Source: Acidobacteriaceae bacterium (lineage in GTDB: Bacteria; Acidobacteriota; Terriglobia; Terriglobales; Acidobacteriaceae). Taken from it: a stretch of DNA of 6,358 nt. Positions 1-5,915 of the stretch are shown here, in pieces. The first letter of the stretch is position 1; every line of letters starts with the position of its first letter. The stretch spans positions 13,225 through 19,582 of the forward strand of contig PLBX01000542.1 in the NCBI GenBank assembly GCA_003135495.1, read 5' to 3'. Below the pieces are notes generated by a model. It was not told the DNA's origin. It saw nothing but the letters and a program-made list of their open reading frames with translations, and did not search any database. The translations under genes were made by a program, and so were the position numbers.

Positions 1-593
1 GTCTGCTGGTGGGAATCGCCGGTGGCTGGTTGATCCGCGGTTCGCAGAGCCCTGCCGCTACCGACGCGAGCGCATCAGCAACTACTCCGGCGGAGGCGAC
101 TGCTGCCCAAACGCCAACTCCCGCCCAAATGCTGAAAATGGCCGAAACGCAGGCTGCAGCGTTGATCGAGAAGCTTAAATCGGATCCCGCGAATGCCGAA
201 TTGCTGCAGAATATCGGCAACATCTATTACGACGCACAGCAATTTCCCACTGCGATTGATTACTACCAGCGCGCGCTGAAAGTCGAACCAAAAAATGCGG
301 GCGTTCGTACCGACATGGCGACAGCTTACTGGTATACCGGCAATGCCGACACCGCCATCGCCGAATTTCAGAAGTCGCTCTCGTACGAACCCAACAAGCC
401 CAACACATTGTTCAATCTGGGTATTGTCCAATGGCAGGGCAAAATGGATATCGACAAAGCGGTTGCCACGTGGCAGAAGTTGCTGGATACAAATCCAAAT
501 TACGAAGGCAAGGACAAAGTGTTGGAGTTAATAGCACAGGCGAAAAAGCACTCCAGTGTAAAACCCGGCACACCGGCCAAGCCACTGTCCTAG
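1..593 (+). CDS. Membrane-anchored TPR-repeat protein, 5' end missing
   Basis: The reading frame is open to the left edge: two leucine codons (3-8) precede the GTG at 9, so the true start lies outside the window. The first visible residues (LLVGIAGGWLIRG) look like the end of a membrane anchor or signal segment. An Ala/Thr/Pro-rich linker follows (about residues 12-40, counted from the GTG at 9). Three consecutive TPR units are visible at about 63-96, 97-130 and 131-166, with the usual pattern of small and aromatic residues and a Pro at the end of each unit (KVEPKN, SYEPNK, DTNPNY). The tail is short, basic and Pro-rich. TPRs are protein-binding scaffolds. Given resB and ccsA downstream, a role like the TPR domains of CcmI/CcmH or NrfG, which hold apocytochrome c, is plausible, but this is inference from context. 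A general envelope TPR protein is equally possible. The stop is TAG at 591-593. Confidence 0.85.
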   Translation, partial: LLVGIAGGWLIRGSQSPAATDASASATTPAEATAAQTPTPAQMLKMAETQAAALIEKLKSDPANAELLQNIGNIYYDAQQFPTAIDYYQRALKVEPKNAGVRTDMATAYWYTGNADTAIAEFQKSLSYEPNKPNTLFNLGIVQWQGKMDIDKAVATWQKLLDTNPNYEGKDKVLELIAQAKKHSSVKPGTPAKPLS

Positions 594-631
594 TTTACTG
601 TTAAGTCTACTGTCATAGTCTAAAAATAGAA

Positions 632-658
632 CCCTCCAGGACTCCCAGTTCGGGAGGG
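632..658 (+). terminator. Strong hairpin after the TPR gene, possible terminator without U-tract
   Basis: CCCTCC (632-637) pairs with GGAGGG (653-658). Inside it, after an A/G mismatch, GGACT (639-643) pairs with AGTTC (647-651, one G-U pair) around a CCC loop. This gives about 11 base pairs, 38 bases after the TPR stop codon. The + strand lacks a run of T after the stem, so a classical intrinsic terminator is not shown. On the - strand a T-rich run follows a few bases after the stem. It may instead be part of an interspersed palindromic element together with the next hairpin. Confidence 0.35.
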
Positions 659-705
659 ACTTCTCGCCCGTCGTTAGCGGTTAAATGCCCCCACGCGGGT
701 GAAGT
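659..705 (+). other. Second hairpin, directly abutting the first
   Basis: ACTTC (659-663) pairs with GAAGT (701-705). After a two-base bulge, GCCCG (666-670) pairs with CGGGT (696-700, one G-U), and CGT (672-674) pairs with ACG (693-695). The loop is about 18 bases and A/T- then C-rich. It starts on the base after the first hairpin ends, so 632-705 is a compact two-hairpin unit. Function unknown. Confidence 0.4.
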
Positions 706-750
706 TAACTCAGCCAGCTCGAGGTCGTCGAAAGCACGCCAAAATGATAG

Positions 751-796
751 TCACTCGCTTGGGTGAGCCGCGTCACCAATGCTGTGTGATGAGTGA
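751..796 (+). other. Nested stem-loop in the resB upstream region
   Basis: TCACTC (751-756) is an exact inverted repeat of GAGTGA (791-796). Inside it GGTGA (762-766) pairs exactly with TCACC (773-777) around a six-base loop. The segment alternates TCAC and GTGA words, so alternative pairings are possible. It could be a structured RNA leader for resB or a dyad bound by a regulator. I do not recognise it as a known family. Confidence 0.3.
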
Positions 797-943
797 AATC
801 CCCGTTGAGCAAGCCCTGGCTGCGTGATTTAGCCCAAAGGTGCGCTACTGCCCGGTAATCATCACTTTCTAAGTGGCTTTGCTTTCCTCCATTTAGCTTG
901 TAGACCTTTGTGGCGCGCTGCTTGCATTTGAACACTACGAACA

Positions 944-951
944 GGGAGAGG
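944..951 (+). promoter_or_regulatory. Ribosome binding site of resB
   Basis: The purine-rich GGGAGAGG lies just before the ATG at 954, with about 5 bases from its GGGAG core to the start codon. This supports the chosen start of resB. Confidence 0.75.
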
Positions 952-953
952 AC

Positions 954-2435
954 ATGGCCGTGGAGTCACTTGGAATCGCCCGCAAGACTTGGCAAACCAT
1001 CGCTTCTATAAAGACCGGCGTCGTTCTTCTAATCCTCGTGGTGATTCTGGCCGCAGCTGGAACCATCGTGCTGCAACGGCCCGTCACCGAGCCCGACGAG
1101 ATGCAAGCCGCCTATTCCCCACACGTCCTTCGAATACTGGACGCGGTCGGACTTACCGATGTCTTTCACTCCTGGTGGTTCCTCGGTCTGTTGCTTCTGG
1201 TCAGCGCCTGCATCATTGCCGCATCGGTCGAGCGCTTTCCTAATTCGTGGCGATATTTCTCGCGTCCTTATAAATATCCGGATGAAAGTTTTCGTCGCGC
1301 CTCTCATCCTCAAAAATCAATTCCCATCGCCGACGAAGAATCCGGCCTGGTTGCGGCGCAGCGCGCGCTTCATGCCATGGGATTTAAGCCCGAGCGCATC
1401 GTGCGCGAGGATCATTTCGGAATTTTCGCCGAACGTCACAGAATCTCAGAACTGGCCGTTTACATCGTTCACGCCAGCCTGCTGCTCATTTTCTTTGGCA
1501 CCATTGTCGACGGCTTCTGGGGATGGCGCGGCACCCTCAACCTCAACGAGGGGCAGACATCGAACCTCATCGAGTTAAGAGATGGCAGCACGCGCAAGCT
1601 TCCCTTCGCCATCCGCTGCGATAGCGCCGGTCAGGACAACTATAAAGATGGCACGCCCAAGAAATGGTGGTCCGAGCTTGCAGTGGTTGCAGACGGGCGC
1701 GACGTAAAGAACAAAGAGATTGTGGTGAACGATCCGCTTCTTTACAACGGAGTCCGTTTCTATCAGTCAAGTTATGGACCGAATGGGAAAGTGGATAAGC
1801 TTTCGCTCGTCGCGGTTCCCAGCAACGGGTCCGGAGCAAAGGAGGAGATCGGCCTCGCCGTGAATGACACGGTCGCGCTCGATTCCGATACCACAGTACG
1901 CTTTGCCGAGTTCATCCCCGACTATGCCGTGCGCGATGGGCAGGTTTACCGCAAATCGAATGAGCTGGAAAATCCAGCAGCTCATCTCGTCGTTACTTCG
2001 AAGAGCGCGGGTAAAGACAAAGACTATGACGTTTGGCTCCCGGCGATAGACGGAGTCGCCGATAACTCCAAGGCGCCGTACATGCTTCAGGCTACCGATC
2101 TGAAGATGGGCCACTTCACCGGATTGCAGGTTTCGCACGAGCCGGGACAGTGGGGAGTGTGGGGCGGCGTGGTTTTGATGGGCATAGGACTGGCATTCGT
2201 TTTCTACGTCATTCACATGCGCTTTTGGATAGTTCCGGTTTGCGACCCGAAAACCGGCAAGTCTTCCTTATGGATTGGCGGAAGCGCGAATCGCAACCGC
2301 GATGCGTTTGAGCAGTGCTTCAACGAATTAGTGACAACCGCAGAAGTTGAACTAAAAAACATTTCGAAGACCTCTCCGAACGAGCGGGTCGCTAGCGTCG
2401 CCGAGCAACGAACCGGCTCATTGGAGGCTTTTTAA
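954..2435 (+). CDS. resB: ResB/Ccs1-family System II cytochrome c biogenesis protein
   Basis: ResB (Ccs1) is the partner of CcsA in the System II haem-export and cytochrome c synthetase complex of the inner membrane. The 493-residue product has four predicted membrane segments: about 20-41, 74-92, 168-190 and 401-421. A large hydrophilic domain (about 191-400) between the last two should face the periplasm. Family-like motifs are FHSWWF (71-76), [10 protein letters not shown] (192-201), [17 protein letters not shown] (259-275) and [13 protein letters not shown] (393-405). His173 lies in the third membrane segment (IVHASLLLI), where the family carries a histidine thought to help relay haem. 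About 70 residues follow the last membrane helix as a hydrophilic, probably cytoplasmic tail. The length is within the usual 430-550 residues. The start has a good ribosome binding site. The stop codon overlaps the next start (TAATG), so resB and ccsA are probably translationally coupled. Confidence 0.93.
   Translation: MAVESLGIARKTWQTIASIKTGVVLLILVVILAAAGTIVLQRPVTEPDEMQAAYSPHVLRILDAVGLTDVFHSWWFLGLLLLVSACIIAASVERFPNSWRYFSRPYKYPDESFRRASHPQKSIPIADEESGLVAAQRALHAMGFKPERIVREDHFGIFAERHRISELAVYIVHASLLLIFFGTIVDGFWGWRGTLNLNEGQTSNLIELRDGSTRKLPFAIRCDSAGQDNYKDGTPKKWWSELAVVADGRDVKNKEIVVNDPLLYNGVRFYQSSYGPNGKVDKLSLVAVPSNGSGAKEEIGLAVNDTVALDSDTTVRFAEFIPDYAVRDGQVYRKSNELENPAAHLVVTSKSAGKDKDYDVWLPAIDGVADNSKAPYMLQATDLKMGHFTGLQVSHEPGQWGVWGGVVLMGIGLAFVFYVIHMRFWIVPVCDPKTGKSSLWIGGSANRNRDAFEQCFNELVTTAEVELKNISKTSPNERVASVAEQRTGSLEAF
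2423..2427 (+). promoter_or_regulatory. Ribosome binding site of ccsA inside the resB 3' end
   Basis: GGAGG lies within the last codons of resB, 7 bases before the ATG at 2435 that shares its A with the resB TAA stop. This fixes the ccsA start and points to coupled translation of the two complex subunits. Confidence 0.8.
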
Positions 2436-3838
2436 TGGCACGCGCAAAGGCTGAACAACAGCAACCGGCAAGCGGAACGACCCTGATCGTAATGGTCGGA
2501 CTGGCCATTGCGTTCCTGCTCTTCATGGCGTTTCTTAATGTTGTCAAGAGCGGCAATCTGCTCAACGAATCCAACCTGCTTTTCGCCGCGCTGATCTTTT
2601 ACTCGGGAGCAGGAGCACTCTATCTCGGGTTCGGAGTCACAGGAACTGAGTCCTACATCAAGGCCGCGTCGATTGCCACCTGGGCGGGTTTAGCTGCAAA
2701 CACCGCGGCGGTCGCCCATCGCTGGTATGAAGCTGGACATCCTCCATTTGCCAGCGTTTACGAAATGTTGCTTAGCTTCGTGTGGACATTGGCTGTGCTC
2801 ACGCTTATAGCGGAAAAGAAATATCACGTAAAGGTTATCGGTACGGTCACCATGCCGGTGGCGATCGTCGGCGTGGTGCTCATGCAATTGTTGCGCACCG
2901 ACGTGCATCCACTGGTTCCCGCGCTGCAATCAACGTGGCTTCATGTGCACGTGACGCTGGCCATGCTGGCCTATGCCGCATGCGCCCTAAGTTTTGCTTT
3001 GGCAACGATGTTCCTGATCCAGGACAACATGAAGACCGAGACTTTTCTTACCGTAACCAGCGCCAGCACACTCGCCATTTATGCCAGCGTGGTTCTAACG
3101 CGCTTCGAAAAATGGGGAGGCTTGAGCCTGGTAGCTTGGAATCCCGAAAACAAAGCAGAGGTCTTCATCTCCAAGGGCGTGCGCCTCTTCGTCACCATCC
3201 CTGACCTGGGTTGGATAATGGTGCTGGCTTTGCTCGTCGTCGCGGCTCCGCTGGTGTTCTGCGGAATTGCGAAGTGGAAGAAAAATGACAGCTTTCTTGT
3301 ACTCGCCAATCGTGCCGTCTTCCTCAGTATTCTGATCCAGGTGATGGCGCTGGTGATGTTCTTGATGCGCGCCCGCGACGGCCGTTATCCCTCGCTCGAC
3401 GCCGATGGATTGTTTCCCACCAGCCTCGCCGCTAGCCCTTTTATTCTCTCCGCGCTAGTCGGTGGAATATTTATCTCGCTTCTGTACCTCTTATTGCTGT
3501 GGCGCCGCAAGGATCTGGAAGCTTTGCTGCCCAGCGCGGTTGAACTCGATCGCATTACCTATAAAACGATTTGTCTGGCCTTCCCGCTGCTTACTTTAAT
3601 GATCGCTGCTGGAGCCTACTGGGCCAACCAAACTTGGGGCTCGTACTGGAGCTGGGATCCTAAAGAAACCTGGGCAGCAATCACCTGGCTCGTCTATGCC
3701 GGCTATTTGCACATGCGCATCACTCGCGGATGGCGCGGCCGTCGCGCTGCATACTTTGCCATTCTTGGATTTGTCGTCGTAATGTTCACTTTCTTTGGCG
3801 TGACGTACCTGCTGCCAGGATTACACGCGTATGCTTAG
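2435..3838 (+). CDS. ccsA: CcsA/ResC-type haem-handling protein of System II, extended form
   Basis: This is the haem-binding partner of ResB (named CcsA, ResC or CcsB in different schemes). It carries haem to the outer membrane face and presents it to apocytochrome c. The haem-handling WWD motif is clear: [19 protein letters not shown] at 401-419. Candidate haem ligands are His172 (in [11 protein letters not shown]), His426 (in YLHMR, just after the WWD helix) and His464 (in PGLHAYA at the C-terminus). These match the two periplasmic and one membrane histidine of the family. The N-terminal half has about six hydrophobic segments and the typical [10 protein letters not shown] stretch (101-110). 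The product is 467 residues, whereas typical stand-alone CcsA proteins are about 280-350. The excess lies between the His172 helix and the WWD region (about residues 200-360) and includes about three extra membrane segments (258-278, 289-311, 333-355). The gene overlaps resB by one base and the kinase gene by eight. Confidence 0.93.
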   Translation: MARAKAEQQQPASGTTLIVMVGLAIAFLLFMAFLNVVKSGNLLNESNLLFAALIFYSGAGALYLGFGVTGTESYIKAASIATWAGLAANTAAVAHRWYEAGHPPFASVYEMLLSFVWTLAVLTLIAEKKYHVKVIGTVTMPVAIVGVVLMQLLRTDVHPLVPALQSTWLHVHVTLAMLAYAACALSFALATMFLIQDNMKTETFLTVTSASTLAIYASVVLTRFEKWGGLSLVAWNPENKAEVFISKGVRLFVTIPDLGWIMVLALLVVAAPLVFCGIAKWKKNDSFLVLANRAVFLSILIQVMALVMFLMRARDGRYPSLDADGLFPTSLAASPFILSALVGGIFISLLYLLLLWRRKDLEALLPSAVELDRITYKTICLAFPLLTLMIAAGAYWANQTWGSYWSWDPKETWAAITWLVYAGYLHMRITRGWRGRRAAYFAILGFVVVMFTFFGVTYLLPGLHAYA

Positions 3839-5084
3839 CCGCTCTCCATTCCGCCCGCATGCATTTGCTCCAGAGGCTGTAAACAGTGTCGCTGTAGGCC
3901 GTCCTCTTGGGAACTCGCCGGATGACCGCGCGAGCACTAGTATTAAGCATGCGACGACCGCAAGCTTGGCACGACCGCCGTCGCCAGAGGAAGACTTCCG
4001 ATTGAGTACCGTTCGCGTCAACTGGCAGCTTAAGGCGATGTTGCCCGTAGTCTTCGTCCTGCTAGCCGGATTGCTGCTATTTATCGTCGCAACCGTTTCC
4101 TTTCGCGATCCGGAACGCCACGCAGTGTTAATTGTTGCTGGCGCTGGAGCAATCGCCATCTGTGGAGTGTCGATCGGCGCGCTCGCCTATTTCATCCAGC
4201 GGCCGATGGTCGAACTGCAGGAGAAAATCGCGCTGGTCAGTGAAGGCAATCTCAACGTTGCGGTCGACTTTGCCCGCCGCAACGACGAAATCGGAGATCT
4301 CGGCCGCAACTTCAACCACATGCTCCAGCAACTGCGTGACAGTCGACAGGAGATTGAAGTGCTCCATCGCACCCAAATGTCTCGCGCCGAGCACCTCGCG
4401 ACGCTCGGAGAGTTGGCCGCAGGATTGGCCCACGAGATTCGCAATCCGCTGGCAGGAATTGCGGGAGTCATCGAAATCATCGGTCGCGATCTGCCTTCAA
4501 CCAGTCCCGCGCGCGCGGTGGTGAAAGACGTTCGCCAGGAAATTACTCAGATCAATCGCATCTTGACCGATCTACTCGAGACCGCAAGGCCACATCCGCC
4601 ACAAGTTTGCCTGAGCAATCTCAATATCACGGTGGAACACGCCGTGATGCTGGCTCGCCAGCAGGTTCTTTCAAAGCCAATCCTGATCGAGTTGCAAAAA
4701 GAAAACGATCTGGACGAGGTCGAGCACGATAGCGATCAGATTCACCAGGTGTTTTTAAACCTGCTGCTGAACGCTGTTCAAGCCATGGAAGGTGGGGGCG
4801 CAGGCGTCATCCGAGTTGAACTTGGTTCGCGGGATGATTGCGCCAGTGTTACCGTTACCGATACCGGACGTGGCATTCCCCCGCAGCACATCGCACATAT
4901 TTTTCGACCCTTCTACACCACCAAGGGAAACGGCACAGGCTTAGGGCTTTCCTTGGCTCGGCGTATTGTCGAAGAACATCATGGCCGCATCGAGGTGAGC
5001 AGCGTCGTAGGGAAGGGAAGCAAGTTCGAGGTGCTGCTTCCGTTCCGGGTGCCTGTCGCTCCGCTCGCAGAGGAAGATCGCTGA
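3831..5084 (+). CDS. Membrane sensor histidine kinase, NtrB/AtoS-like, with HAMP domain
   Basis: The product should autophosphorylate on His201 and pass the phosphate to a response regulator. Domains in order are a Ser/Pro/Ala-rich hydrophilic start (1-65), a membrane helix (67-91), an outside loop of only about six residues (RDPERH), a second helix (98-122), HAMP (119-174, with [14 protein letters not shown]), HisKA with LAHEIRNPL around His201, and an ATPase domain. The ATPase domain shows the N box (Asn310, Asn314 in [12 protein letters not shown]), G1 box (DTGRGIP, Asp344), F box (IFRPFYTTK) and G2 box (GTGLGLSLA). The order and motifs resemble kinases that pair with NtrC-type regulators. 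There is no PAS domain and virtually no periplasmic sensor. The ATG at 3831 overlaps the ccsA stop by 8 bases, with AGGA at 3817-3820 as a weak ribosome site. A TTG at 4002, after AGAGGAAG, is a credible alternative giving about 360 residues. The likely partner is the regulator at 5916. Confidence 0.92.
   Translation: MLSRSPFRPHAFAPEAVNSVAVGRPLGNSPDDRASTSIKHATTASLARPPSPEEDFRLSTVRVNWQLKAMLPVVFVLLAGLLLFIVATVSFRDPERHAVLIVAGAGAIAICGVSIGALAYFIQRPMVELQEKIALVSEGNLNVAVDFARRNDEIGDLGRNFNHMLQQLRDSRQEIEVLHRTQMSRAEHLATLGELAAGLAHEIRNPLAGIAGVIEIIGRDLPSTSPARAVVKDVRQEITQINRILTDLLETARPHPPQVCLSNLNITVEHAVMLARQQVLSKPILIELQKENDLDEVEHDSDQIHQVFLNLLLNAVQAMEGGGAGVIRVELGSRDDCASVTVTDTGRGIPPQHIAHIFRPFYTTKGNGTGLGLSLARRIVEEHHGRIEVSSVVGKGSKFEVLLPFRVPVAPLAEEDR
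3986..3993 (+). promoter_or_regulatory. Possible ribosome binding site for an internal kinase start
   Basis: AGAGGAAG lies 8 bases before an in-frame TTG at 4002 (residue 58 of the long form). Starting there would remove the low-complexity N-terminal stretch and place the first membrane helix about 10 residues from the start, which is usual for such kinases. It is better spaced than the AGGA ahead of the ATG at 3831. Confidence 0.35.
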
Positions 5085-5102
5085 CATTTTTCGCTCCACA
5101 TA

Positions 5103-5504
5103 TCACCCTGGCTCGATGATGTGAAGTCCCCTGACGAGCGCGAAATGACGTTTGTTGAACGTGGCTACGCGGCTGCCACGCTCCAACGCAGCGGCGGCAA
5201 CGATTAGGTCATAAGCGCCAATCATCTTGCCCGAAGACTGCAATTCCGCCCAGATTCGCGCATGTTCATACGCGGTCTGATCCGTGTACGGAACGACAGG
5301 CAATGCGGACATCACAGTCTCAAGATATTTTCGCCGTTTTGACTTGTGCGGTTCGGTAGCACGTTCCACTCCGTGCCAAAGTTCAGCTACCGTGATGGCA
5401 GCGATCTCGAACTGGTCGTTGGCAAGAGATGCGACCCAGCCTGCGAGATCGAAAGTACCTTTTTCCCCGCGGATGATCACATCCGCATCGAGCATTATCG
5501 CCAT
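5103..5504 (-). CDS. vapC: PIN-domain ribonuclease toxin, VapC type
   Basis: PIN-domain toxins are Mg-dependent endoribonucleases, often cutting tRNA or rRNA, held inactive by a cognate antitoxin. The 133-residue product has the usual VapC size. The acidic active-site set is in place: Asp6 (MLDADVII), Glu41 (ITVAELWHGV), Asp99 (IGAYDLIVAAAAL) and Asn117 in TFNKRHF, the spot usually held by Asp or Asn. It therefore appears intact. It lies directly downstream of the antitoxin gene on the - strand and overlaps its end. The ATG at 5504 gives a 10-base overlap. The ATG at 5495 (residue 4) gives a TAATG one-base overlap and a start at MLDADV, which is also typical of the family. Neither has a clear ribosome site, so translation is probably coupled to the antitoxin. 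Confidence 0.9.
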   Translation of the reverse strand: MAIMLDADVIIRGEKGTFDLAGWVASLANDQFEIAAITVAELWHGVERATEPHKSKRRKYLETVMSALPVVPYTDQTAYEHARIWAELQSSGKMIGAYDLIVAAAALERGSRVATFNKRHFALVRGLHIIEPG

Positions 5505-5767
5505 TTGTCAGCCGGCGGTACGAGCTTTCGGCGCGCCGTTTTCAGATCGCGGCGCCACGCTTTAGCGGTCTCTTCCGTTAGGTTTGTTTTCGCCAGGGTT
5601 GCGGCAAGGTCGCGTCCAGAGCAGGTCTTCGCATTGTCCGGCACCAACCGGGCGACAGGAGTGCCATTCTTCAGTAGTACAAAAGTGGCGTTTTGATAAT
5701 GAGCGCGGTTAACGCAATCCGCGAAATTGCGGGCCGCCTCGGTAACACTGATAGGGGTTTCCTTCAT
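5495..5767 (-). CDS. Type II antitoxin, Phd/YefM-like
   Basis: The 90-residue product has the N-terminal Phd/YefM pattern: ISVTEAARNFADCVNRAHYQ (6-25), then a beta-strand stretch TFVLLKNGTPVARLVP (28-43). In this family that part forms a DNA-binding dimer that represses its own promoter. The charged C-terminal half (about 50-90, with LTEETAKAWRRDL) would wrap and block the toxin. The gene is first in the pair and overlaps the toxin gene, the usual arrangement that keeps antitoxin ahead of toxin. Pairing of a Phd/YefM-type antitoxin with a PIN toxin is common. No ribosome binding site is seen before the ATG at 5767, and a -10-like sequence sits only 6-9 bases upstream, so the message may be leaderless. 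An internal duplication or frameshift was not seen. Confidence 0.88.
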   Translation of the reverse strand: MKETPISVTEAARNFADCVNRAHYQNATFVLLKNGTPVARLVPDNAKTCSGRDLAATLAKTNLTEETAKAWRRDLKTARRKLVPPADKWR

Positions 5768-5805
5768 AATCAGATTATCATAGTATCATGGTATCTGTAA
5801 TCTGG
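5768..5805 (-). promoter_or_regulatory. Probable promoter and operator of the toxin-antitoxin operon
   Basis: This A/T-rich block sits immediately upstream of the antitoxin start. CAGATTA (5771-5777) and TAATCTG (5798-5804) are perfect inverted repeats 20 bases apart. Between and overlapping them are three tandem 8-base units on the + strand: ATTATCAT (5774-5781), AGTATCAT (5782-5789) and GGTATCTG (5790-5797). Read on the - strand, TATGAT (5782-5777) and GATAAT (5779-5774) each match the -10 consensus at five of six bases. No good -35 is visible. Antitoxins of this family bind such repeats to autoregulate, so this is the likely binding site, by inference. Confidence 0.5.
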
Positions 5806-5915
5806 TCTATTGCCGCGGGTTCTCAAGCCCAAGCGACCTCCGGCGGGCTCTGCCCCAGATGGCTGACAACACAGTTCCAACCAACTCCCATCCATTCGTA
5901 GTAAATTAATCACCG
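5806..5915. other. Short gap between the divergent toxin-antitoxin operon and the regulator
   Basis: These 110 bases separate the antitoxin operator from the response regulator start. I see no gene, no convincing hairpin terminator and no sigma-54 type -24/-12 element. A weak hairpin-like GGGTT/AAGCCC pairing occurs near 5817-5830. Any promoter for the regulator must lie here or further upstream. Confidence 0.4.

Larger units (their letters stand above)
594..953. other. 360-base intergenic region with inverted-repeat structure
   Basis: No convincing gene lies in this gap. It contains two directly abutting hairpins (632-705), a nested stem-loop (751-796), a short hairpin around 809-823, and the resB ribosome binding site at its right end. 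It must also hold the end of the TPR transcript and probably a promoter or long leader for resB, but I see no clear -35/-10 pair. I compared it by eye with the conserved cores of the TPP, cobalamin and fluoride riboswitches and saw no match. Confidence 0.6.

Noticed and set aside
809..823. Small hairpin GC-A-AGC/GCT-GC with a four-base loop
   Set aside because: It has only five base pairs with a bulge. This is within chance expectation for DNA of this composition, so it is mentioned only as part of the gap.
705..935. A 76-codon - strand open frame in the gap before resB
   Set aside because: It has no ribosome binding site, no recognisable domain and no neighbouring - strand partner, and it covers the inverted-repeat segment. 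It is most likely chance.
594..953. A known riboswitch ahead of resB
   Set aside because: I looked for the conserved cores of the TPP, cobalamin and fluoride classes and found none. The structures seen do not match a family I know.
2782..3204. A 140-codon + strand open frame inside ccsA
   Set aside because: It is Arg/His/Gly-rich and has no domain signal. It overlaps the well-supported membrane protein in another frame.
4132..4524. A 130-codon + strand open frame inside the kinase gene
   Set aside because: It is Ser/Arg-rich shadow translation of the HAMP/HisKA region; the kinase frame has the catalytic motifs.
5085..5102. Possible terminator at the TTTTT just after the kinase stop
   Set aside because: No stable hairpin precedes the T-run, so an intrinsic terminator cannot be supported.
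5284..5696. Two overlapping + strand open frames opposite the toxin and antitoxin genes
   Set aside because: The - strand products show full PIN and Phd/YefM family motifs. The + strand products are Arg/Ser/Phe-rich shadow translations without domain patterns.
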